A stretch of DNA of 64,000 nucleotides from contig NZ_JASZYE010000001.1 of the NCBI RefSeq assembly GCF_030317145.1, forward strand, positions 1,364,001 through 1,428,000, written 5' to 3'. This document shows, in pieces, positions 35,899 through 43,914 of this stretch. The DNA is from Variovorax flavidus. Lineage in GTDB: Bacteria > Pseudomonadota > Gammaproteobacteria > Burkholderiales > Burkholderiaceae_C. The notes under the pieces are model-generated. The model was not told the DNA's origin and searched no databases. It worked only from the letters and a program-made list of their open reading frames with translations. Both the position numbers and the translations under genes were made by a program. Position 1 is the first letter of the stretch. Every line of letters starts with the position of its first letter.

Positions 35899-36353
35899 AG
35901 CACATCCCGAGCGCGCACACCGACTTCGTCATAGAACGCGAGTTCGACGCCACGCCTGAATCGGTGTTCCAGGCCTGGGCCGATCCGGAGGCCAAGCGCC
36001 GTTGGTCCGACTGCCACGCCGAGCACACGACTGATTACCGTCTGGACTTCCGGCCGTTCGGGCATGAGACGCATCGGGTCGTCTATCCCGACGGACGCAT
36101 TCAGCAGATCGAAAAAGTGTTCTTCGACATCGTCGCCGGGCGGCGCATCGTCTTTGCCTACGACATTCAGGTCGATGCACGGCGGCTGTCGGTTTCGCTC
36201 GTTACGGTCGAATTCTTTGCCCACCAGGGCGGCACTCGCATGGTCTACAGCGAGCAGCTCGTCTACCTGGACGGACATGAAGACCGTGCCCAGCGCATGC
36301 GCGGAACAGAAGAAAGCCTGGACCGGCTCGGGCTGGAGTTGATTCATCCCTAG
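35895..36353 (+). CDS. SRPBCC (AHSA1-like) family protein
   Basis: A 152-residue START-like hydrophobic-cavity protein: opening HTDFVIEREFDATPESVFQAWADPEAKRRW, middle YPDGRIQQIEKVFFDIVAGRRIVFAYD, and the closing helix MRGTEESLDRLGLEL. The ArsR-SRPBCC pair is widespread and usually interpreted as a ligand-binding detoxification partner; direct function is unknown. It is coupled to arsR by an ATGA overlap and is the last gene of the operon. Confidence 0.92.
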   Translation: MKHIPSAHTDFVIEREFDATPESVFQAWADPEAKRRWSDCHAEHTTDYRLDFRPFGHETHRVVYPDGRIQQIEKVFFDIVAGRRIVFAYDIQVDARRLSVSLVTVEFFAHQGGTRMVYSEQLVYLDGHEDRAQRMRGTEESLDRLGLELIHP

Positions 36354-36501
36354 AACTTGAACCTGGCGCGGCACAGGCTTGTCCCGCCGAACGATTCGAC
36401 AATCGAACGGCTATGGCGAGGCTCTTGGGTTGCGGCGGCGTGGCACCTTCGAGAGAACCAACTAATAGAAAGGTACGATTCCGATCAGCGTTGCCGGTGA
36501 C

Positions 36502-36517
36502 TACGATGCGTATCGTA
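36502..36517. promoter_or_regulatory. candidate operator upstream of tetR copy 2
   Basis: Inverted repeat TACGAT-GCGT-ATCGTA, 47 bases before the tetR start. TetR proteins often repress their own promoter through such sites; an equivalent site was not obvious before copy 1. Confidence 0.4.
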
Positions 36518-36564
36518 ATTGGATCAAGTTGGACTGCCAGCCGCTCGAACTACGCCGACTCATC

Positions 36565-37179
36565 ATGTCCACGTCACCCACCACCACCCGCTCCAAGCTG
36601 ACCGCCGGCCGTCCGCGCAGCGCGGAGGTCACGCGCGCGGTGCGCGCTGCCGCCCTTGCGCTGGCCTATGAAGGCGGTGCACCGTTCGCCACGATTGAGC
36701 GCATCGCCGCGAGCAGCGGCGTGGCCAAGACCTCCATCTATCGTCGCTGGCCCAATGCGGCGAGCATCGTGATGGATGCCTTCCTGGCCGAGGTCGGTCC
36801 GAAGATCCGCTACCGCCGCAAGCCTCGCGTCGAGGAAACCTTCGTTGATTCAGTTCGACAGCTGGTGGCGGCGCTCAAGGGGGGCCGCGGGGACCTGCTG
36901 CGCCATCTCCTCGCGGCGGCGCAGTCGGACCCGCAGCTGCTGCAGGCGTTCCAGAACAACTGGATCGCGCCCCGCCGCGCGCAGGCCATGGCCGTCATCG
37001 TCGAAGCCCAGGCAGAGGGCCAGTTGGCCGCGAACATCGATGCCGATGCGCTGGTGGATGCCATCTACGGTGCGGTGTACTACCGCCTGATGATCCCGTA
37101 CGAGGAACTCTCCGCGGCCTACGCGCGAAAGATGGTCCGCCAGGTGTTCGAAGGCGTCGTCGGCGGCCGTCGGTCGTGA
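36565..37179 (+). CDS. TetR family regulator (copy 2)
   Basis: A 204-residue TetR repressor from ATG 36565. The HTH reads GRPRSAEVTRAVRAAALALAYEGG then TIERIAASSGVAKTSIYRRWPNAAS, nearly the same as in the copy at 28001-28618, and the effector domain is also colinear without gaps (for example LRHLLAAAQSDPQL and NWIAPRRAQAMAVI). It converges on the second winged-helix/ATPase regulator, whereas copy 1 lies downstream of the first, so the two cassettes differ in orientation. Confidence 0.92.
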   Translation: MSTSPTTTRSKLTAGRPRSAEVTRAVRAAALALAYEGGAPFATIERIAASSGVAKTSIYRRWPNAASIVMDAFLAEVGPKIRYRRKPRVEETFVDSVRQLVAALKGGRGDLLRHLLAAAQSDPQLLQAFQNNWIAPRRAQAMAVIVEAQAEGQLAANIDADALVDAIYGAVYYRLMIPYEELSAAYARKMVRQVFEGVVGGRRS

Positions 37180-37261
37180 GCCTCATTGCGAACGGCCATG
37201 TCGCTTGCGCGCCATCGCGCGAGCCAAGGTCGCCGTGACGAAGCCAAGGCCCCGGGGTGCA

Positions 37262-40186
37262 TCAGGGAAGAGGCGATCCCAGCGTCACCAGAAGATCCCG
37301 CGCCGTGACGAGGTCGACCGTGCCATGCCCTTCAGCAAAGCGACCGTGAATGGGCGCGAGAAGTCGTCTCGCGGGCTCGACCCGACCTTGCCGGAGCCAG
37401 AGCTTCGCGAGGCTGTTTGACGCCCGCAGCTCCCAGGACAAGGCCCCTTGCCGGTACGCGCAGTCGATGGCGTCAAGAAGGCATTGTTCTGCCGACTGCA
37501 GGTCGGCACGCGGCATGCTGGCCAGGATCTCGCCTTTCACACGCAGCGCCTCCGGCATGTTCGAGTAGCCGCCATGACGCTCGATGAGCGCGATCGCCTC
37601 CTCGATCGCCGCCAGAGCCTCGGAGTGCTTCCCCAGTTCGGCGAGGCCTTCGGCCAGCGCGCCCATGAACACGCCGGTGCGCATCTCGTAGCGATCGGCA
37701 TGCACGGACCGCAGGCTCTCGTTCAACAACTCGACACCGAGCTCGGGCCTCGCACGCCGGACGGCGACCTCGCCTCGCAGCCCCATGGCCACCGCCGCAT
37801 AGGGGGACAGCGAATGCTTCATAGCGTGCGCATGCAGTTTCTCGATGACGCTTTCCTCGCGCGCCCAGTCGCCCCGCCAAAGGAACACGGACCCGGCCCA
37901 GATCAGCGCGATGCACAGGGTCACGGGATGATCGAGCAACTCGGCCTCCTCGATTGCCTGTTGCGCCAGGACAGCCGCCTGGTCACATCGGCCGCGAAGC
38001 CAGTGGCATCGTGCCTGGCCGCTCAGCGCATGGATGCGGTGATCGAACCCGAGGCGCGCCGTGCGGATGCGATGTCCCTCGCCGCTGCCCTTCAGCGCGG
38101 CTTCCCAGTGCACTTCGGCATCCGCGATCTGGCCCGTCAGATCCAGCGTCACGCCCAGCATCGAATCCACGGTTCCGGACGCCACGGGGTCGCGCATGTC
38201 GCTCGCGACCGCGTCGGCGCGCCGGGCCGCGTCGAGCGCGCCCGTGAAATCCCCCATCCGGAGCAGGCACGTGCCGAGGCCGGCGAGCAGCCTCAACTGG
38301 TAGGCGCAATCCAGGAGTTCGTTGGCAATCTCAAGGCCGTGCGAGAACGCTCGCCGCACCTCCTCGCTGTTGCCACGCGTGAACATGAGCGACTGTCCCA
38401 GCGAGGCCTGCAGCTCCATCTCGCGACGCGAGCCCCGAGCGGCCTCGGGCAGCGAAGCGATGGCCCTCTCCATCCAGCCTCGGCATTCGCTCAGCAGCGA
38501 CATCTCGAGGAAAAGCGGCGCCGCCGCGGCGGCCAGCGCGGTGCCAGCTTCCATGTCGCCGCCATCGGAAAGGCTCCAATCCAGCGCGACGCGCACATTG
38601 CCGAGCAGCTCGTGCGGCAGCAGGGGCGTCCTTTCCACCTCGGTAGCGAGCAACGGCAACGCGCGCCGCTCAAGCGCCGTGCGGAACCAGGACGCATGCC
38701 GAGATGCCACCGAGGCCGACTCGCCGCACTCGATCAGCCTTTGCAGCGCATACACCCGCGTGCTGTCCAGCAGGCGATAGCACATCCCCTTGCCTCTGGC
38801 TTCGTTGGCCAGCAACGACTTCGCCACAAGATTCGCAACGGCCTCGACAACTTCCGAATCGTCCAACCCGGGCTCGCCAGCGACGAACTGCGCTGCTTCG
38901 AGCGAGAAGTTCCCGACGAACGCCGAGAGCCTGCGCAGCACCGTGCGCTCGACCATCGTCAGCAGGTTGTAGCTCCATTCGAGAGCGGCACTCATCGTCT
39001 GGTGCCGCGGCACGGCTGTGCGGCGACCGTGCCACAGCACTGCGATGCTCTTGTTGAGCAAGGCCGCGATGCCCTTGACGCCGTAGGCGTCCAGGCGCCC
39101 GGCGGCCAACTCGATGGCGAGCGCGATGCCGTCGAGTTCCCGGCAGATCCTCGCCACAGCAGGCGCGTCGGCATCGCCGAGTTCGAAACGCGCGGCGCTC
39201 ACCCCCGCGCGCTGCACGAAGAGTTGCACCGCTGGGTAGGCCAGAGCTTCTTCGGCCCTGATCGAATCGCCAGCGGGCGGACAGGCGAGCGGCAGCAGCA
39301 GATGGACCTGCTCGCCCTCGACGCGCAGTGACTCCCGGCTGGTCGCGAGGATATGGACCCTGGGTGCTTCCTTGAATATCCGATCGGCCAGCGCCGCGAC
39401 AGCGCCGATCACGTGCTCGCAGCTGTCCAGAACGAGCAGCATGTGCTTGTTGCGCAAGAAGTTCACGATGCCCGGCGGAACGTCTCCAGGGTGACCGCCG
39501 AGTCCCAGCGTTGCCGCGAGCGTCCCGGCGACCAGGGCGGCATCGTGCACCGCACACAAGTCGATGAAGCATGCGCCGTCGTCGAAAACCCGGGACATCG
39601 CGTGCGCGACCGAGACGGCGACCGTCGTCTTGCCGATGCCTCCGGGACCGACCACGGTCACGAACCGCTTCCGCAGCAACTCGGCCTGGATCGCACGCAG
39701 GGCGTCATCGCGGCCCACCACGCGTGCCATCAGTGCCGGCAGGCCGGCCGCGGGACTTGGATGCGCATGAGCTTGCGCGGGCGCCGCGCTCCGCGAAACA
39801 TAGGTGACGGGCGCGACGAAGCAATAGCCCTGGCCGGCGACATTCGCCACGTACGGGCTGTCCCATCCACCGTCGTCCAGGGCCTTGCGCACAGCGACCA
39901 TGTGGACTCGAAGGCTGCCCTCGTCGACCACTACATCCGGCCAGGCTCGTGCCATGAGCTTTCGCTTGTCGATAACCTGCCCGGCCTCGGCCACCAGCGC
40001 GATCAGCAGACTGAGCGCGCGTCCTCCGAGGCGCACCGGGACGCCATCCCTTTCGAGGAGCCGCTCGGCCACGGACAGCCGGAAAGGACCGAACGTGGCA
40101 ATTCGGTCGTCCTGGTCGGCACGGTCGGCGTGGTCCGTCGTCGGTGTCGTCATCGCGTCGGCTTCATCTATGCAATCGACCCACAT
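37262..40186 (-). CDS. winged-helix transcriptional regulator fused to NB-ARC-like ATPase and helical repeats (copy 2)
   Basis: A 974-residue protein from ATG 40186, chosen for the GGAGA placed 7 bases upstream; other in-frame ATGs lie at 40243 and 40153. Winged helix: ATFGPFRLSVAERLLERDG ... YVANVAGQGYCFVAP. ATPase: Walker A VVGPGGIGKTTVA, Walker B LLVLDSCEHV, sensor LATSRESLRV. The C-terminal half is TPR-like helices ending EGHGTVDLVTARDLLVTLG. It is paralogous throughout to the protein at 24483-27539, and its C-terminus matches the remnant at 27468-27630 even better. Probably a STAND-type one-component activator of unknown signal. Confidence 0.88.
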   Translation of the reverse strand: MWVDCIDEADAMTTPTTDHADRADQDDRIATFGPFRLSVAERLLERDGVPVRLGGRALSLLIALVAEAGQVIDKRKLMARAWPDVVVDEGSLRVHMVAVRKALDDGGWDSPYVANVAGQGYCFVAPVTYVSRSAAPAQAHAHPSPAAGLPALMARVVGRDDALRAIQAELLRKRFVTVVGPGGIGKTTVAVSVAHAMSRVFDDGACFIDLCAVHDAALVAGTLAATLGLGGHPGDVPPGIVNFLRNKHMLLVLDSCEHVIGAVAALADRIFKEAPRVHILATSRESLRVEGEQVHLLLPLACPPAGDSIRAEEALAYPAVQLFVQRAGVSAARFELGDADAPAVARICRELDGIALAIELAAGRLDAYGVKGIAALLNKSIAVLWHGRRTAVPRHQTMSAALEWSYNLLTMVERTVLRRLSAFVGNFSLEAAQFVAGEPGLDDSEVVEAVANLVAKSLLANEARGKGMCYRLLDSTRVYALQRLIECGESASVASRHASWFRTALERRALPLLATEVERTPLLPHELLGNVRVALDWSLSDGGDMEAGTALAAAAAPLFLEMSLLSECRGWMERAIASLPEAARGSRREMELQASLGQSLMFTRGNSEEVRRAFSHGLEIANELLDCAYQLRLLAGLGTCLLRMGDFTGALDAARRADAVASDMRDPVASGTVDSMLGVTLDLTGQIADAEVHWEAALKGSGEGHRIRTARLGFDHRIHALSGQARCHWLRGRCDQAAVLAQQAIEEAELLDHPVTLCIALIWAGSVFLWRGDWAREESVIEKLHAHAMKHSLSPYAAVAMGLRGEVAVRRARPELGVELLNESLRSVHADRYEMRTGVFMGALAEGLAELGKHSEALAAIEEAIALIERHGGYSNMPEALRVKGEILASMPRADLQSAEQCLLDAIDCAYRQGALSWELRASNSLAKLWLRQGRVEPARRLLAPIHGRFAEGHGTVDLVTARDLLVTLGSPLP

Positions 40187-40252
40187 TCTCGCTTCTCCTC
40201 CGATGCAGAAAAACATGCCGCGATGCGTCGGCGGAGTCGTCAACGCTGGCGG

Positions 40253-40714
40253 TCACTCCTGCGGCGCCGCGTCCGGCGGTCGGCCCTCTGCGACCGCGCT
40301 TCGAAGCGTTCGAATCTCCGGCAGCGAATCACGCGGGCGGTTGTTGAGGATGATCAAGCGGACGACCCCGTCTGCGCGTGTCGAAAAATGAAAGGTCAAA
40401 GTCAGAACTCCCGGCAGTCCCGTCTTGTCGAATTCGCCGTCTACGTTCGCCGTGAGGATGACCTCGCCGAAGTGCTCGACGACCTTCACGACCTGCATGG
40501 TCATCTTGACGCCGACGATCTCGCGCTCAGCCCAGGTCCGGATCGCGTCCGCTCCCCAGAAGTCGCGCAACTGGTCGTTGACCAACGCCCCGGGCGCGAA
40601 GCAGCCGACCAATGCGTCGGCATCGAAGGCGTTCGTGGCTGCAACGAAGGCTGTGACCGGCAGCGGCAGGCCGCTCATCTGTGGATCCGGAATCTGCACG
40701 CGCAAGGAGGTCAT
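40253..40714 (-). CDS. SnoaL-like (NTF2-fold) protein
   Basis: A 153-residue protein with the NTF2/SnoaL pattern: LPVTAFVAATNAFDADALVGCFAPGALVND, then FWGADAIRTWAEREIVG and late strands GVLTLTFHFSTRADGVVRLIIL. Such proteins are small enzymes (isomerases, hydratases) or ligand binders; nothing more specific is visible. The start is ATG 40714; ATG 40678 is also possible. It is upstream of the second ATPase regulator on the same strand (66-base gap). Confidence 0.75.
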   Translation of the reverse strand: MTSLRVQIPDPQMSGLPLPVTAFVAATNAFDADALVGCFAPGALVNDQLRDFWGADAIRTWAEREIVGVKMTMQVVKVVEHFGEVILTANVDGEFDKTGLPGVLTLTFHFSTRADGVVRLIILNNRPRDSLPEIRTLRSAVAEGRPPDAAPQE

Positions 40715-41075
40715 GGGATCACTTTGTTCGATGCTTCCGGCACCATCATCGACGTACGCTGCACTGCGTGCACGTCAGAAGATGTCAAGCGTTGTTAAGA
40801 CGCTCGGCCGCAACCGACCTCTCAGAGACTTCAGCGCGATGGCCCGCCATTGGTTCCGCAAGCTCACCGCCGTGGTCATCTCGGCGCACCTAGTGCTCGC
40901 GAAGTGGTCTGCCTAAACTTCTGGCCGTTCCGTGCCCGGCACGCAAACTCCGGAAAGTACTCATGTCGCCCACACAAGACTCCCCATCCAGTGTCCTGCC
41001 TACCGCCGGTGGCCAGGACCCGCGGCTTCCTGGGTGATTGGCAACTCGAGCAGCGGTTGGAACAAGAAGCGACCA
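40715..41075. other. intergenic region before the cytochrome cluster
   Basis: 361 bases that should hold promoters for the SnoaL gene and the respiratory operon. Two protein-like short plus-strand frames occur (MARHWFRKLTAVVIS... from 40839, and MSPTQDSPSSV... from 40963), but neither has a good ribosome-binding site or family match. I saw no FNR/ANR box. Confidence 0.4.
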
Positions 41076-41867
41076 ATGCAAAACCTCGGGCTCGCTGAGC
41101 AGTGGGACAGAGGCGGCATCGCGTCGCCGCTCTGGCGCACTCACACTCACCTCCGGAATTTCGTCCGCCTCGCAGTGGCGGCGGCTTTGTGGCTGGTGCT
41201 TGGCGTCCCGAGCCACGCTGATGAAGCGGCGATGCCGTCTTTCAGCCGGCCCGACTCGATGGAGGCGCGCGTCCAAGGCTGCGTGACCTGCCACGGACAG
41301 AGTGGCCAAGGCACTCTCAACGCCTATTTCCCTCGCATCGCCGGCAAGCCGGCCGCCTACCTCTACAACCAGCTCGTGGCCTTCAGGGACGGCAAGCGCG
41401 CCTACCCGCCGATGAACTACCTCGTGGCCTATCTTCCGGATGCGTACCTGCGCGAGATCGCTGACTATTTCTCCAGGCAACACCCGGCGTTCGAGCCGAG
41501 CCAGCGCCCCGACGTGGAAGCCGCGGTCCTGATGCGCGGGTCCGCCATTGCCCTGACAGGCGATCTGAACCGCCAGATCCCGGCCTGCATCACCTGTCAT
41601 GGTCCGGGCCTGACAGGTATGGAGCCGGGCATTCCCGGGCTTGTTGGCCTGCGTCCCGCCTATGTGGTGGCCCAGCTGACCCGCTGGCGCACCGGTGGAC
41701 GCCATGCCGCGGCTCCTGATTGCATGAAGCGCATCGCGGATCGCCTCTCAGAACACGATGTCTATGCCGTCGCGACCTGGTTGTCGACTCAGCCGCTGCC
41801 GCACGATCCATCGCCCATGGCCGCGAACCTTCCGCGCATGCCCCTGGCTTGCGGAAGCCAGAAATAG
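41076..41867 (+). CDS. dihaem cytochrome c, c4-like
   Basis: A 263-residue periplasmic c-type cytochrome with two haem sites, CVTCH and CITCH, each followed by a class I fold with a Met-bearing loop (PPMNYLVAYL; second half similar). A signal peptide-like segment RNFVRLAVAAALWLVLGVPSHADEA lies about 26-50 residues from the chosen ATG at 41076, so the mature N-terminus is AMPSFSRPD. No better start is available downstream. First gene of the run leading to a ba3-type oxidase; probably an electron donor to it. Confidence 0.85.
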   Translation: MQNLGLAEQWDRGGIASPLWRTHTHLRNFVRLAVAAALWLVLGVPSHADEAAMPSFSRPDSMEARVQGCVTCHGQSGQGTLNAYFPRIAGKPAAYLYNQLVAFRDGKRAYPPMNYLVAYLPDAYLREIADYFSRQHPAFEPSQRPDVEAAVLMRGSAIALTGDLNRQIPACITCHGPGLTGMEPGIPGLVGLRPAYVVAQLTRWRTGGRHAAAPDCMKRIADRLSEHDVYAVATWLSTQPLPHDPSPMAANLPRMPLACGSQK

Positions 41868-41874
41868 AAACGAA

Positions 41875-43167
41875 ATGAGATCACGCACGTTGCCCAAGCT
41901 GATCGCCTCTGCGGTGATCCTGCTCACGTTGGCTATGGGTGTCTGGCTCTACGTGATGCCAGGCGGTCTGCCGTACACCGCAAGGGGCGCGGCGCTCGAT
42001 GCGTCAACGCAGGTGATCAATCGTGGCGAATACCTTGCACGCGCTGGCGACTGCATTGCCTGTCACACCGCACCTGGAGGGCAGCAGTTCGCCGGTGGCC
42101 GAGCGATGCCCACGCCCTTCGGCAATCTCTACGTGCCCAACATCACACCGGACGACCAGGCGGGGATCGGCCAGTGGAGTGCGGACGACTTCTATCGAAT
42201 GATGCACACCGGTGTCTCGCGCGACGGCACGCTGCTTTACCCCGCGATGCCCTTCGCTTCCTACACCAAAGTCACTCGGGCTGATTGCGACGCCATCTTC
42301 GCCTACCTGCTCTCGGTTCCGCCCTCCAGGCAGCCCAACCGCCCGCACGAACTGCGCTTCCCCTACAACAACAGGGATCTCCTGCGTGGCTGGCGGGCGC
42401 TGTATTTCTCGCAAGGCGAATACGTACCGGAGCTCAAGCAGTCGGTGGAGTGGAACCGGGGGGCATACCTCGTCCAGGGCCTCGGGCATTGCGCGATGTG
42501 CCACACGGCCATCAACGCGCTCGGTGGCTCCAACACCTCCAAGGAATTCGAGGGCGGGATGATCCCCAACCAGAACTGGTATGCCCCCTCACTCACCTCG
42601 AACCGGGAAGCGGGCCTGGGCCATTGGAGCATCAAGGACATCACCGACCTCCTGCAGACCGGTGTCTCGCATCGCGCGACGGTCTACGGACCGATGGCCG
42701 AGGTGGTCTACGACAGCTTGCAGTACCTCACGGACGAGGACGTCAAGGCGATGGCCGTGTACCTCAAGACTCTGCCGCAGCGCGATTTCGCGCCCCCGCC
42801 CACAAGCAGCGCACGTCTGGTCGACCCGGGCGTGATGGAACTCGGCCGCAAGACTTTCGCGAAACAGTGCGCCATGTGTCATGGGGAGGAAGGCAAGGGC
42901 CTCCCACCGGCCTACCCGCCGCTGGCCGGCAACCAGTCCATCACCATGCCCTCCCCGGTGAACTCGATCCGCATGGTGCTCAACGGAGGCTACCCGCCGG
43001 GCACCCGGAAGAACCCGCGCCCGCATGGCATGCCACCCTTCTCCCACATCCTGAACGACCAGGAGGTGGCGGCTGTGGTCACGTACATCCGAGTGGCCTG
43101 GGACAACAGCGGTACCCCGGTGCAGCCAGCGCAAGTCAGCCCGCTGCGGCCGCTGATTCCCGAATGA
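41875..43167 (+). CDS. trihaem membrane-anchored cytochrome c (alcohol dehydrogenase cytochrome subunit-like)
   Basis: A 430-residue protein from ATG 41875 with one N-terminal membrane anchor (LIASAVILLTLAMGVWLYVM) and three haem sites: CIACH, CAMCH and CAMCH. The arrangement, with RGEYLARAGDCIACHTAPGGQ first and FAKQCAMCHGEEGKGLPPAYPPLAGN in the third domain, is that of the cytochrome subunits of membrane alcohol, gluconate or aldehyde dehydrogenases. No dehydrogenase subunit is adjacent here; instead oxidase genes follow, so it may feed electrons directly to the oxidase. Confidence 0.9.
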   Translation: MRSRTLPKLIASAVILLTLAMGVWLYVMPGGLPYTARGAALDASTQVINRGEYLARAGDCIACHTAPGGQQFAGGRAMPTPFGNLYVPNITPDDQAGIGQWSADDFYRMMHTGVSRDGTLLYPAMPFASYTKVTRADCDAIFAYLLSVPPSRQPNRPHELRFPYNNRDLLRGWRALYFSQGEYVPELKQSVEWNRGAYLVQGLGHCAMCHTAINALGGSNTSKEFEGGMIPNQNWYAPSLTSNREAGLGHWSIKDITDLLQTGVSHRATVYGPMAEVVYDSLQYLTDEDVKAMAVYLKTLPQRDFAPPPTSSARLVDPGVMELGRKTFAKQCAMCHGEEGKGLPPAYPPLAGNQSITMPSPVNSIRMVLNGGYPPGTRKNPRPHGMPPFSHILNDQEVAAVVTYIRVAWDNSGTPVQPAQVSPLRPLIPE

Positions 43168-43183
43168 AGACAAAGGAGTGCAC

Positions 43184-43357
43184 ATGCCCACACCCCACGC
43201 CGCCTTGCGGGAACCAACCGATGCCCAGATCGATGAGATCGTCCGCCAGGGCCCCTCGGGTGCGTTCGCGGTCGCGGGCATTGCCACGCTGCTCGTGGTC
43301 GCAATGTTCTTCGCCTTCTACCTCTTCGCCTACCTGCCCCGGGGTGCGGTCCAGTGA
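43184..43357 (+). CDS. ba3-type cytochrome oxidase subunit IIa-like single-TM protein
   Basis: A 57-residue protein with AAAGGAG 8 bases before ATG 43184. One membrane helix (AFAVAGIATLLVVAMFFAFYLFAYL) follows a short soluble N-terminus. Small single-helix subunits of this kind precede subunit II in ba3-type oxidase operons (CoxA/IIa of Thermus ba3). Its stop overlaps the GTG start of subunit II (GTGA). Confidence 0.75.
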   Translation: MPTPHAALREPTDAQIDEIVRQGPSGAFAVAGIATLLVVAMFFAFYLFAYLPRGAVQ

Positions 43358-43914
43358 GCAGCGCCCGATCCGAAGCGCATCACGTCGCGGATGCCGCCGA
43401 GCGCCGATGGAGCAGGCTGGTCGCAGCGATCGTCCTGGTTCTGCTGGCGGTGATGGTCTTCACGGGCCTGCACTGGGCTGCCATGCCTCCCTCACGCGTC
43501 GAAACCGTGGATCCCCGCACGCTGCACATCCGGGGTGAGTTCGTCGAAGAGAACCTGGGTACCGAACTGGGTGCCGATGGCAAGGTGACCGTGCGCTTGA
43601 TTGCCCAGCAGTACTCCTTCGAACCGCAGTGCCTCGTGCTGCCTGCCGGCATGCCAGTGACCTTCCGGGCCACGGCCACCGACGCCATCCACGGTTTCAT
43701 CATCGGAACGACCAATGCCAATGTGATGCTGGTCCCGGGCTTCGTCGCTACCTTCACGACACGCTTCGAGCGCGCCGGAGAGCGACTGATGCCCTGCCAC
43801 GAGTACTGCGGCACGGGCCACGAGGCCATGTGGGGCCGCGTACAGGTGCTGCCTGCGGACGAGTTCATCGCGAAGGCTCGCGCCAACGAAAGGCTGAACT
43901 GTGTACCAAGCTAG
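43354..43914 (+). CDS. cytochrome c oxidase subunit II, ba3-type (CuA)
   Basis: A 186-residue protein from GTG 43354, coupled by a GTGA overlap to the preceding small gene. A single N-terminal membrane helix (LVAAIVLVLLAVMVFTGLHW) precedes a periplasmic cupredoxin domain with a full CuA site: AIHGF His, then PCHEYCGTGHEAMWG containing both Cys, the second His and Met. The single helix and short linker fit the B-family (ba3) oxidases and not the two-helix aa3 type. Its end overlaps the start of subunit I by 14 bases. Confidence 0.93.
   Translation: MSSARSEAHHVADAAERRWSRLVAAIVLVLLAVMVFTGLHWAAMPPSRVETVDPRTLHIRGEFVEENLGTELGADGKVTVRLIAQQYSFEPQCLVLPAGMPVTFRATATDAIHGFIIGTTNANVMLVPGFVATFTTRFERAGERLMPCHEYCGTGHEAMWGRVQVLPADEFIAKARANERLNCVPS

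Noticed and set aside
37448..39331. 627-codon plus-strand frame
   Set aside because: Antisense to the second winged-helix/ATPase regulator.
40963..41098. Short plus-strand frame MSPTQDSPSSV..., possibly frameshifted into ...DWQLEQRLEQE
   Set aside because: Looks protein-like but joining the parts needs a frameshift and there is no family match; it overlaps the chosen cytochrome start.
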